From contig DAOWDZ010000055.1 in NCBI GenBank assembly GCA_030638765.1, positions 1 to 5,881 on the forward strand: a DNA stretch of 5,881 nucleotides, given 5' to 3'. The notes beneath the pieces are model-generated. The model made no database searches. It saw nothing but the letters and a program-made list of their open reading frames with translations, and was not told the origin of the DNA. Both the position numbers and the translations under genes were made by a program. Of the stretch, positions 1 through 5,881 are shown piece after piece (position 1 is the stretch's first letter; every line of letters starts with the position of its first letter). Source of the DNA: Desulfocapsa sp. GTDB taxonomy: Bacteria > Desulfobacterota > Desulfobulbia > Desulfobulbales > Desulfocapsaceae.

Positions 1-759
1 AGATCATTCAGATTTGAAAACGATGATGGTTTAGTAGTTTTTTCATTGAACAACTATCTTGCCTTCTTTGAGGATAAAATTTATTGGCTTACCTTTGTAA
101 AAACTGCTCTCTATTCAATAGCCGTTACATTTCTAGCCTTTATCGTAACCTTCCCTGTCGCATTTTACCTCACGAAGGTTGTTGCCAAAAAATATAGTAG
201 TTTCATGGTATTGCTTCTTCTAATTCCCATCTGGATTGGCGAATTAGTAACAATTTACGGATGGATGATTTTACTCTCCGACAATGGTGTTATTAACAAA
301 TTTCTTATGCAAATTGGGTTGATTGATTCACCAATTGTAATGCTGTATACAAATTTCAGTATGACAATAGGCCTGCTGTACATGTCCATGCTTTTTATGA
401 TTATTCCTATGATGTCTGCTCTTGAAAGTCTTGACGACAGCCTTATTGAAGCTGCAAGTGATCTTGGGGCTTCCAAATGGACTATTTTCAGACAGATCAT
501 CATTCCGTATACAACCCCTGGTATTGCATCGGGTGGAATCATAGTATTTATGCTGGTAATCGGTGATTATGTCGCCCCAAACATTCTGGGTGGAAAAAGT
601 TCTCTCTGGTTTACAGAGCAAATTTACAATAAATTTCTTGCTACATTTAACTGGAACGAAGGTGCAGCCTTCGGGTTTTTACTGCTCTTATTATCTTCAG
701 CCATTATCTGGCTTGCCCTTAAATTAACAGGACAAAAACTTGAGAGGGTTGGATCATGA
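1..759 (+). CDS. ABC transporter permease, PotB type (5' partial)
   Basis: This is an inner-membrane permease subunit of a binding-protein-dependent ABC importer in the spermidine/putrescine (PotB) branch. The frame is open from base 1, so the TTG at 46 is not the likely start. The true start lies upstream, and about 30 residues, probably including the first membrane segment, are missing compared with the usual length of about 280. The visible 252 residues show several hydrophobic segments and the EAA loop at fragment residues 150-169 (EAA, then G156, ending IIIP), which docks on the ATPase. A PotB-like GDYVAPNILGG stretch follows near residue 188. The stop codon overlaps the start of the next permease (ATGA), so the two are co-translated and probably form a heterodimer. 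The family is sure. The substrate is not: polyamines are only the best-known case, and related importers carry other small organic solutes. Confidence 0.93.
   Translation, partial: RSFRFENDDGLVVFSLNNYLAFFEDKIYWLTFVKTALYSIAVTFLAFIVTFPVAFYLTKVVAKKYSSFMVLLLLIPIWIGELVTIYGWMILLSDNGVINKFLMQIGLIDSPIVMLYTNFSMTIGLLYMSMLFMIIPMMSALESLDDSLIEAASDLGASKWTIFRQIIIPYTTPGIASGGIIVFMLVIGDYVAPNILGGKSSLWFTEQIYNKFLATFNWNEGAAFGFLLLLLSSAIIWLALKLTGQKLERVGS
742..747 (+). promoter_or_regulatory. Ribosome binding site for the second permease
   Basis: GAGAGG lies inside the end of the first permease gene, 8 bases before the ATG at 756. It supports that ATG as the real start and fits translational coupling through the ATGA overlap. 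Confidence 0.7.
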
Positions 760-1610
760 TACGCTCACTACCGTGCTCGACCGCATACACTCATGCCTAT
801 CGCCTTTATATTACTTTATTCTATGTCTTCCTGATAATGCCTCTGGTCACTATTTGCGTATTGGCCTTCAATGATTCTAATTTTATTGCACTACCCTGGA
901 ATGGTTTTTCGCTGGATTGGTTTTTTGCAAACACTGATGATCGTTTGGGACTTTTCAAAGATGAAGACCTGATGTTAAGTGTCTGGACAAGTTTACAAAC
1001 CGGTTTCTTGGTGGCTTTACTTTCAACCGTCGTTGGAACTATTGCCGCATTATTGTTTGAAGAAGAAACATTCAGGTTAAAAGGGCTTCTTTATTTTCTT
1101 GCTCTCTCCCCACTGGTTATCCCTGGAGTTGTTTTAGGTATTTCAATACTGCTCAGCTCTACCTATGCCGGAACCTACTTTGAAAACAAATTTGGTCTTG
1201 AGTTGTCGTTTCTAGGACCCAGTTTCTGGCTAGTTGTCATTGGCCAATTCTCATTTGGCGCTACCTACGTAATGCTTTTAGTCGGTGCCCGTCTGAAAAA
1301 ATTTGATCGTGTACTTGAAGAAGCAGCATTGAGTTTAAGAGCAAATCGTCTTGAAGTTATCCGGTATATAACAATTCCTTTCTTAAAACCTGCTATTATC
1401 GGTGCTTTTGTAGTGGCCTTTCTGATCAGTTTTTCAAACTTTAACACTACTATCTTTCTCGTTGGTTCAGATCCGACCTTGCCGGTTGATCTGTATTCCA
1501 GGATTAAATTCAGTTCCACTCCTGTTTTAAATGCTGTTTCATTTATGATTGTTACATTTATTACATTTTCGGCTATTCTGAGTTTTGCCTTTAATCGGAA
1601 AAGACAATGA
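756..1610 (+). CDS. ABC transporter permease, PotC type
   Basis: This is the second inner-membrane permease of the same importer, 284 residues, slightly longer than the usual PotC of about 265. The start is the ATG in the ATGA overlap, with GAGAGG 8 bases upstream. A short cytoplasmic N-terminus leads to a first membrane segment at about residues 18-38. A periplasmic stretch follows at about 40-75, then further hydrophobic segments near 80-100, 110-135, 155-178, 212-238 and 258-278. The EAA loop is at 189-208 (E189-A-A, ending ITIP). The Gly normally found four residues after the second Ala is Arg195 here, whereas the partner permease keeps it (G156). The SNFNTTIFLVG stretch at 227-237 replaces the acidic motif of classical PotC at this place, and LPVDLYSRIKF follows, as in PotC. 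The divergence suggests a substrate other than spermidine, but this is inference. Confidence 0.93.
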   Translation: MIRSLPCSTAYTHAYRLYITLFYVFLIMPLVTICVLAFNDSNFIALPWNGFSLDWFFANTDDRLGLFKDEDLMLSVWTSLQTGFLVALLSTVVGTIAALLFEEETFRLKGLLYFLALSPLVIPGVVLGISILLSSTYAGTYFENKFGLELSFLGPSFWLVVIGQFSFGATYVMLLVGARLKKFDRVLEEAALSLRANRLEVIRYITIPFLKPAIIGAFVVAFLISFSNFNTTIFLVGSDPTLPVDLYSRIKFSSTPVLNAVSFMIVTFITFSAILSFAFNRKRQ

Positions 1611-1632
1611 TATAATCCACTACAAAATCTCA

Positions 1633-1665
1633 CCTGTTCTGTTTTTTTTGAAGAAACAGAACAGG
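1633..1665 (+). terminator. Hairpin after the permease genes, possible terminator
   Basis: CCTGTTCTGTTT (1633-1644) and AAACAGAACAGG (1654-1665) form a perfect 12-bp stem. A T-G wobble and two T-A pairs can extend it inward, leaving a loop of about 3 bases. It begins 22 bases after the permease stop codon. The tail is poor for a classical intrinsic terminator: the stem is followed by CGGAATTATTTT rather than a clean T run, and the T8 run (1642-1649) sits in the upper stem and loop. It may terminate partially, protect the 3' end of the permease mRNA, or separate expression of the permeases from the phosphodiesterase gene. Confidence 0.5.
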
Positions 1666-1688
1666 CGGAATTATTTTGGAATAACTCA

Positions 1689-2504
1689 ATGCTCATTGCA
1701 CATATAAGTGATTGCCATATCACTGGATTTGAAAAGAAAGCTTATGGAATAGTCCCAACCGCTGAAAACCTTGCTCGTTGCGTTCAGCACATCAATCAGC
1801 TTACACCTAGCCCTGATTTTGTTCTTGTTACAGGGGATATCACCTTTGATGGTAAGCTTGAAGAAACAAAACATGCTTCTAGTCTCCTGGAAAAACTGCA
1901 TGTCCCCTATTATATAATTCCAGGAAATCATGATGATCGTTCATCACTCTTATCTGTATTTGAAAGTAACAGATGCCCTGTTACAGACTCTAGTTCCATT
2001 GATTATGTTTTTGAGGAACAAAATCTCCGCTGCATTGCAATGGACAGCTCAACCCCCAATGCTGCCGGTGGTGAATTGCTTGACTCCCAAATCAGTTGGC
2101 TTGGACAGCAATTAAACAGAGTACCTCTCAAAGATAGCATCATATTCATGCATCACCCGCCAGCAAAATTTGGTGTTCGTGAAACCGACAATGACGGCTT
2201 TGTTGGTGCTGAAAAATTAGGGGACCTTGTTTCACAACACAATAATATTAAGGCAATTTTCTGTGGGCATATTCATCTTACTGCCCACCTGCCCTGGAAT
2301 AACACTGTTATAAGTACCGCACCGAGTATGGGGTTACAGCTTGTCCTTGATTTAACACTTACTCGACATTCTGAATTTACGATTGAGGCACCGGGGTATC
2401 TTTTGCACTATCTCAATTCTAAAAATAACTTTATTTCTCATGCTATTATTGTGAAAGATGTCGATGGCCCCTATCGTTTCAAAGAATATGCCAAAAAAGA
2501 ATAA
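1689..2504 (+). CDS. Metallophosphodiesterase, GpdQ/CpdA-like
   Basis: This is a two-metal phosphodiesterase of the calcineurin-like fold, 271 residues, nearly the length of Enterobacter GpdQ as I recall it. All the usual metal-binding blocks are present at nearly GpdQ positions: SDCH (D8, H10), TGD (D50), GNHDD (N80, H81), MHHPP (H155, H156) and GHIH (H194, H196). The start (MLIAHISD) and the end (DGPYRFKEY) also resemble GpdQ. There is no signal peptide, so it should act in the cytoplasm. GpdQ hydrolyses glycerophosphodiesters, and relatives (CpdA) hydrolyse cAMP. The sequence alone does not decide between these substrates. The gene lies 78 bases after the importer permeases, past a hairpin. 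The ribosome binding site is weak (GGA 8 bases before the ATG), but the metal-binding Asp8 so close to the N-terminus supports this start. Catalytic class is sure; substrate is open. Confidence 0.92.
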   Translation: MLIAHISDCHITGFEKKAYGIVPTAENLARCVQHINQLTPSPDFVLVTGDITFDGKLEETKHASSLLEKLHVPYYIIPGNHDDRSSLLSVFESNRCPVTDSSSIDYVFEEQNLRCIAMDSSTPNAAGGELLDSQISWLGQQLNRVPLKDSIIFMHHPPAKFGVRETDNDGFVGAEKLGDLVSQHNNIKAIFCGHIHLTAHLPWNNTVISTAPSMGLQLVLDLTLTRHSEFTIEAPGYLLHYLNSKNNFISHAIIVKDVDGPYRFKEYAKKE

Positions 2505-2560
2505 CAGTTTGCACTTTAACTACGAAGAGTCCCACATAAACTTTTCATAAGGTAAATGCC

Positions 2561-3049
2561 ATGACCAAGACTCAAAAAATACAACCTATTCTGGTTGCAA
2601 TAGATTTCTCAGCTGATTCAGAGGCTGCCCTACTCTGGGCGTGTAAATTCACCAAATGTTCGAATGCTCCCCTCATCATTCTGCATGTGGTTCATGATCC
2701 TGCAGATGCACCAGGTTTTTACCGTAAAAAAGAAGATGACTGGGCAGCTCCAATGGCGGCCGTTGCTTATCGAATGGCTGAAGATTTCATGACAAAAATG
2801 AGCGAAAATCACCCGACACTCAAAGCTTTACAGGATGTACGCGTAGAATTTTTACAGGGCCTTCCTCCTGGACGTATAATTGAATTTGCTGAAAAGGAAG
2901 ATGTTCAAATTATTATTATGGGCAGTTGTGGACGGAGTGGTCTTGCCCATATTCTACTAGGGTCAGTAACTGAAAGAGTTGCCCAACTCTCTAAAATTCC
3001 AGTTGTGATCGTTAAAACAGAAAAAAAACAAGAGGTTGAAAATGATTAA
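2561..3049 (+). CDS. Universal stress protein, UspA family
   Basis: This is a cytoplasmic single-domain Usp protein of 162 residues, slightly longer than the typical 140-150. It opens with the beta strand ILVAIDFS (Asp15 at the usual nucleotide-contact place). The ATP-binding signature of the G-x2-G-x9-G-S/T type is complete near the C-terminus: G121, G124, G134, S135. It ends in strand IPVVIVKT, so it belongs to the ATP-binding Usp branch. Residues 46-85 form the variable insert found in many such proteins. A good ribosome binding site (TAAGGT, 2548-2553) lies 8 bases before the ATG. The charged tail (KTEKKQEVEND) is encoded across the start of the next gene, an overlap of 8 bases, so it is probably co-translated with the Na/Pi transporter and may regulate it. 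Family is sure; the physiological role is not known from sequence. Confidence 0.95.
   Translation: MTKTQKIQPILVAIDFSADSEAALLWACKFTKCSNAPLIILHVVHDPADAPGFYRKKEDDWAAPMAAVAYRMAEDFMTKMSENHPTLKALQDVRVEFLQGLPPGRIIEFAEKEDVQIIIMGSCGRSGLAHILLGSVTERVAQLSKIPVVIVKTEKKQEVEND
3031..3035 (+). promoter_or_regulatory. Ribosome binding site deciding the Na/Pi transporter start
   Basis: AGAGG lies inside the end of the usp gene, 6 bases before the ATG at 3042. The in-frame TTG at 3036 directly abuts this site and is too close to be used, so the ATG at 3042 is preferred. Confidence 0.75.
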
Positions 3050-4748
3050 CCCTTTCACCTCTCTTGAATTGTGGGGCGGCTTATTCGGCGGTCTTGCACT
3101 GTTTTTGTTTGGCATGGACATAATGACCAAAGCCTTAAAACTTGTGGCTGGCGACCACATGAAGGATCTGCTGGCAAGGTTTACCCGTAATCGCTTTGTC
3201 GGTGCTGGTATGGGGGCGATTATCACCTCTATTATCCAATCATCATCTGTCACCACTGTGCTACTCGTTGGCTTTATTTCAGCTGGCATCATGTCAATGA
3301 CGCAGAGTGTTCCTGTGATAATTGGGGCGAATATCGGGACAACAATTACTGCTCAGATCCTTGCTTTCAAAGTCACAAAACTTGCTCTTTTACTCATAGC
3401 CACAGGTTTTTTCCTTTCCTTTGTCTCAAAGAAAAATAAAGTCAGACAGTATGGCATGATGATATTAGGTCTTGGTCTCGTGTTTTACGGTATGAGTGTT
3501 ATGAGTGAAGGAATGAAACCGCTTCGTTCCTATGAACCTTTTATTAATTTCATGGTTACACTTAAAAACCCGCTTTTCGCTGCTTTTATTGGCGCTTGCT
3601 TCACTGCTATAATACAATCATCTTCAGCAACAACTGGTATTTTAATTGTAATGGCAGGACAGGGACTTCTTGGTCTTGAATCGGCAATAGCACTGACACT
3701 TGGTTCAAATGTAGGAACTTGTGTTACAGCAGGCCTTGCCTGCATTGGTAAACCTCGGGAAGCTGTGAGAACGGCAGCTGTTCATACCCTGTTCAATGTG
3801 CTTGGAGCTTTAATTTGGATAAGTTTTGTCCCACAACTTGCTGAGGTAGCACGTTGGCTCTCCCCTGTCCATGATGAATTAAATGGGGTCGCACGGCTTG
3901 CGGCAGAATCACCAAGACAAATAGCCAATGTTCATACTTTTTTCAACCTTGCAAATGCCTTTATATTCATCGGGTTTACCACACAAATAGCTCGACTAGT
4001 TGAGTGGATTATCCCGGATAAGCCAATACGAGTTAATGAGGAACTCCTCCCTAAATTTCTTGATGAATCTCTTTTGTCCACACCCTCAATTGCCCTTGAA
4101 AATGCAAGCAGAGAGATTGCCAGAATGGGAACCTACACTAGAAGTATTGTCGATGAATCAATGCCTCTTGCTATTAATGGGACGACATTTGAAGTAGAAA
4201 GAATCACCAGACAAGATAAGGTTATTGACAGTCTTCATTACCATATCATTGAATATCTCAGCCTTATCAGTTCAAGTGACCTCTCAAAACCGCAATCAAA
4301 AAGACTCATGTATCTTATTCAAATTGCCAATGGCCTTGAAAGAATTGGTGACAGAATAGCCACGGATCTTGTTGTCTCTTCAGTTAAACGTATTAATGAA
4401 AAGGTTATTGTAAGTGAGCAGACAGCTAAAGTTTTGATGCAATTTCATAGTGAAGTAGTGAAGGCACTTGATAGTACCCTCACAGCCGTCGCCAATGACG
4501 ACAAACAACTTGCCAAGAATGTCCGTGCGATGAAGGGAAGTGTTGCAAGAATGAATAAAGAAATCACCCGTCATGAAATCCAAAGACTCACTGCTGATGC
4601 ACCCAACCGAATTGCCACGTATTCGAGAGAAGTCGAAATAGTTGATATTTTTGATAATATCTTCAGAATAATACGGCGTATTGCCCGTCTTCAGACAACT
4701 CCTAAAAGCAAGGACTCGAAGAAAGATGCACCTGAAATTGATGAGTAG
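3042..4748 (+). CDS. Na+/phosphate cotransporter family protein with PhoU-like domain
   Basis: This is an inner-membrane protein of 568 residues in the NptA/YjbB (PF02690) family, which couples phosphate movement to sodium. The membrane half (about residues 10-320) holds the two family repeats. The first has QSSSVTT at 66-72 and GANIGTT at 95-101; the second has QSSSATT at 192-198 and GSNVGT at 221-226. These QSSS motifs line the transport path in the family. The C-terminal half (about 345-550) is soluble, helical and PhoU-like, with a typical NGLERIGDR block near residue 430, and ends in a lysine-rich tail. Length and two-part layout match E. coli YjbB, for which phosphate export has been reported, so the direction of transport is uncertain. 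ATG 3042 was chosen for its spacing from AGAGG; it overlaps the usp end by 8 bases. No Pho box was recognised upstream. Confidence 0.94.
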   Translation: MINPFTSLELWGGLFGGLALFLFGMDIMTKALKLVAGDHMKDLLARFTRNRFVGAGMGAIITSIIQSSSVTTVLLVGFISAGIMSMTQSVPVIIGANIGTTITAQILAFKVTKLALLLIATGFFLSFVSKKNKVRQYGMMILGLGLVFYGMSVMSEGMKPLRSYEPFINFMVTLKNPLFAAFIGACFTAIIQSSSATTGILIVMAGQGLLGLESAIALTLGSNVGTCVTAGLACIGKPREAVRTAAVHTLFNVLGALIWISFVPQLAEVARWLSPVHDELNGVARLAAESPRQIANVHTFFNLANAFIFIGFTTQIARLVEWIIPDKPIRVNEELLPKFLDESLLSTPSIALENASREIARMGTYTRSIVDESMPLAINGTTFEVERITRQDKVIDSLHYHIIEYLSLISSSDLSKPQSKRLMYLIQIANGLERIGDRIATDLVVSSVKRINEKVIVSEQTAKVLMQFHSEVVKALDSTLTAVANDDKQLAKNVRAMKGSVARMNKEITRHEIQRLTADAPNRIATYSREVEIVDIFDNIFRIIRRIARLQTTPKSKDSKKDAPEIDE

Positions 4749-4882
4749 TTATAAAAAAATGGATTTTTTCCATTGTGGCAGCTCCCTTTCACTTTTTAAG
4801 GAATAATGGTACAAAGGCTCTTTCGTTACAAGTTCATTACTTTTACTAACAATCCAAGAGTTAAAGCACATTGGAGTCAGCC

Positions 4883-5881
4883 ATGAATCGAAACATTTAC
4901 CAGGAACCACTGGTTAGTCGCTATACAAGCCCTGCTATGCAGGAACTTTTTTCTGAAAAAACTAAATTCACCAACTGGCGACGGTGCTGGGTTGCTTTAG
5001 CCGAAGCACAGTTTGAGTTAGGGCTTACCGATATTGTTACGCAGGAAATGATTGATGAAATGCGTGCTAATATTCATAATATTGATTTTGATGTTGCAGC
5101 AGCTAAAGAGAAAGAAATCCGCCATGACGTAATGGCTCATGTCTATGAATTTGGAACTAAATGTCCAAAGGCAGCTGGTATTATACATCTTGGCGCAACC
5201 TCACAGTTTGTTGTGTGCAACACAGATCTTCTTATTCAAAAAAAGGCGCTTGATCTTATTCGTAAAAGTGTTTTGAAAGTGGTTTCCAACCTTGCTAAAT
5301 TCTCCCTTGAGCATAAAGATCTGCCAACCCTTGGTTTCACACATTATCAACCAGCCCAACCCACCACCGTTGGAAAAAGAAACACACTGTATATTCAAGA
5401 CATCATCATGGATCTTGAATACATTGATTCGTTTTTTGATCAGATAAAAGCTCGTGGTGCCAAGGGTACCGTTGGCACTCAGGCCACATTTATTGAGCTT
5501 TTTCAAGGTGATAATGAAAAAGTTAGACAACTTGATGCACTTGTTTCAGAAAAACTTGGCTTTGATAAAGTTTTTGAAGTGACCGGGCAAACATATCCAC
5601 GTAAACTTGATATGAAGCTTGCAGAAACACTTGCTGGAATTGGAGCTTCTGCTCATAAATTTGCAGTTGATATGAGATTGCTCTCAAATCTCAAGGTTCA
5701 GGAAGAGCCATTTGCAAAGAATCAGACAGGATCCTCCGCCATGGCTTACAAACGTAACCCCATGCGCTCCGAACGCTTAACCGGCCTCTCCCGTAAATTG
5801 ATGGGGCTTCCTGCAAACTTTGCAGCAACGTTTGCCAATCAATGGTTTGAGCGAACTCTTGATGATTCAGCCATTCGCCGC
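4883..5881 (+). CDS. purB: Adenylosuccinate lyase, ADSL-like type (3' partial)
   Basis: This enzyme makes two cuts in purine synthesis: SAICAR to AICAR plus fumarate, and adenylosuccinate to AMP plus fumarate, in the cytoplasm as a homotetramer. The frame stays open for 333 codons to the window end, about 70% of the roughly 475 residues expected. It follows animal ADSL closely from memory: YTSPAMQELFS at 14-24, RHDVMAH at 80-86 (substrate-side His81), HLGATS at 102-107, GFTHYQPAQ at 151-159 (general-acid His154), TGQTYPRKLD at 234-243, the flexible signature loop GSSAMAYKRNP at 283-293 with the catalytic Ser, and WFERTLDDS at 321-329. The Pro of the usual SSAMPYKRNP loop is Ala288 here. The start has GGAG (4873-4876) 6 bases upstream. 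It follows the Na/Pi gene by 134 bases and is probably a separate transcript. Confidence 0.95.
   Translation, partial: MNRNIYQEPLVSRYTSPAMQELFSEKTKFTNWRRCWVALAEAQFELGLTDIVTQEMIDEMRANIHNIDFDVAAAKEKEIRHDVMAHVYEFGTKCPKAAGIIHLGATSQFVVCNTDLLIQKKALDLIRKSVLKVVSNLAKFSLEHKDLPTLGFTHYQPAQPTTVGKRNTLYIQDIIMDLEYIDSFFDQIKARGAKGTVGTQATFIELFQGDNEKVRQLDALVSEKLGFDKVFEVTGQTYPRKLDMKLAETLAGIGASAHKFAVDMRLLSNLKVQEEPFAKNQTGSSAMAYKRNPMRSERLTGLSRKLMGLPANFAATFANQWFERTLDDSAIRR

Noticed and set aside
46..48. TTG as start of the first permease
   Set aside because: The frame is open to the window edge, and the upstream codons read like the normal periplasmic stretch of a PotB protein, so the gene is simply cut by the window.
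1265..1723. Minus-strand open frame of 152 codons across the second permease end and the hairpin
   Set aside because: It is mostly antisense to the conserved permease 3' half. The product has a shadow-like composition and no recognisable domain.
3036..3038. TTG as start of the Na/Pi transporter
   Set aside because: It touches the AGAGG ribosome binding site with no spacer. The ATG six bases later has proper spacing.
4758..4774. Small inverted repeat AATGGA / TCCATT just after the Na/Pi gene, as a terminator
   Set aside because: The stem is only 6 bp and AT-rich, and the T run lies in the loop with GTGGC following instead of a T tail. Too weak to call.
4776..4791. Sigma-54-like sequence TGGCAG-N5-TTTCA upstream of purB
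   Set aside because: The -24 half is good, but the essential GC of the -12 element is TC here, and a sigma-54 promoter for purB would be unexpected. Probably chance.
4821..4849. Possible sigma-70 promoter before purB (TTTCGT, 17-base spacer, TACTAA)
   Set aside because: The -35 box matches the consensus at only two positions and the region is AT-rich enough for such matches by chance.
5201..5530. Minus-strand open frame of 109 codons within purB
   Set aside because: It lies wholly opposite a well-conserved enzyme gene, its translation resembles no family I know, and no good ribosome binding site was apparent. A shadow frame.

Overview
The window holds six genes, all on the + strand and closely packed. 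It reads as the chromosome of a bacterium, probably Gram-negative, with rather AT-rich DNA. The gene families and the codon use (many A/T-ending codons) would fit a moderately low-GC proteobacterium or Desulfobacterota member. That placement is a guess: no rRNA or other strong lineage marker is present.

Region by region: (1) Bases 1-1610 carry two PotB/PotC-type ABC transporter permeases joined by a 4-base ATGA overlap. The first has lost its 5' end to the window edge. They form the membrane channel of a binding-protein-dependent importer of the spermidine/putrescine type. The ATPase and the solute-binding protein are not in view and may lie upstream. (2) After a 78-base gap with a perfect 12-bp hairpin comes a cytoplasmic GpdQ/CpdA-type metallophosphodiesterase (1689-2504). 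(3) A UspA-type universal stress protein (2561-3049) overlaps by 8 bases the start of a Na+/phosphate cotransporter family protein with a fused PhoU-like domain (3042-4748). (4) After a 134-base gap, adenylosuccinate lyase of the type resembling animal ADSL (4883 to the window end, 3' partial) begins.

How the genes may work together: the permeases, the GpdQ-like enzyme and the Na/Pi-PhoU protein could form a phosphorus-scavenging route, with uptake of a small phosphodiester, its hydrolysis inside the cell, and movement or sensing of phosphate. This is inferred from gene order and family knowledge only. The simpler reading is that independent housekeeping genes lie next to each other. The Usp and Na/Pi pair is very probably co-translated. 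PurB serves purine synthesis and is probably a separate unit.

I see no mobile element, CRISPR array, tRNA, rRNA, toxin-antitoxin or defence system, and nothing I would call a clearly new system. The points most worth a second look are the phosphodiesterase beside the importer, the Gly-to-Arg change in the EAA loop of the second permease, and the Usp/Na-Pi coupling.
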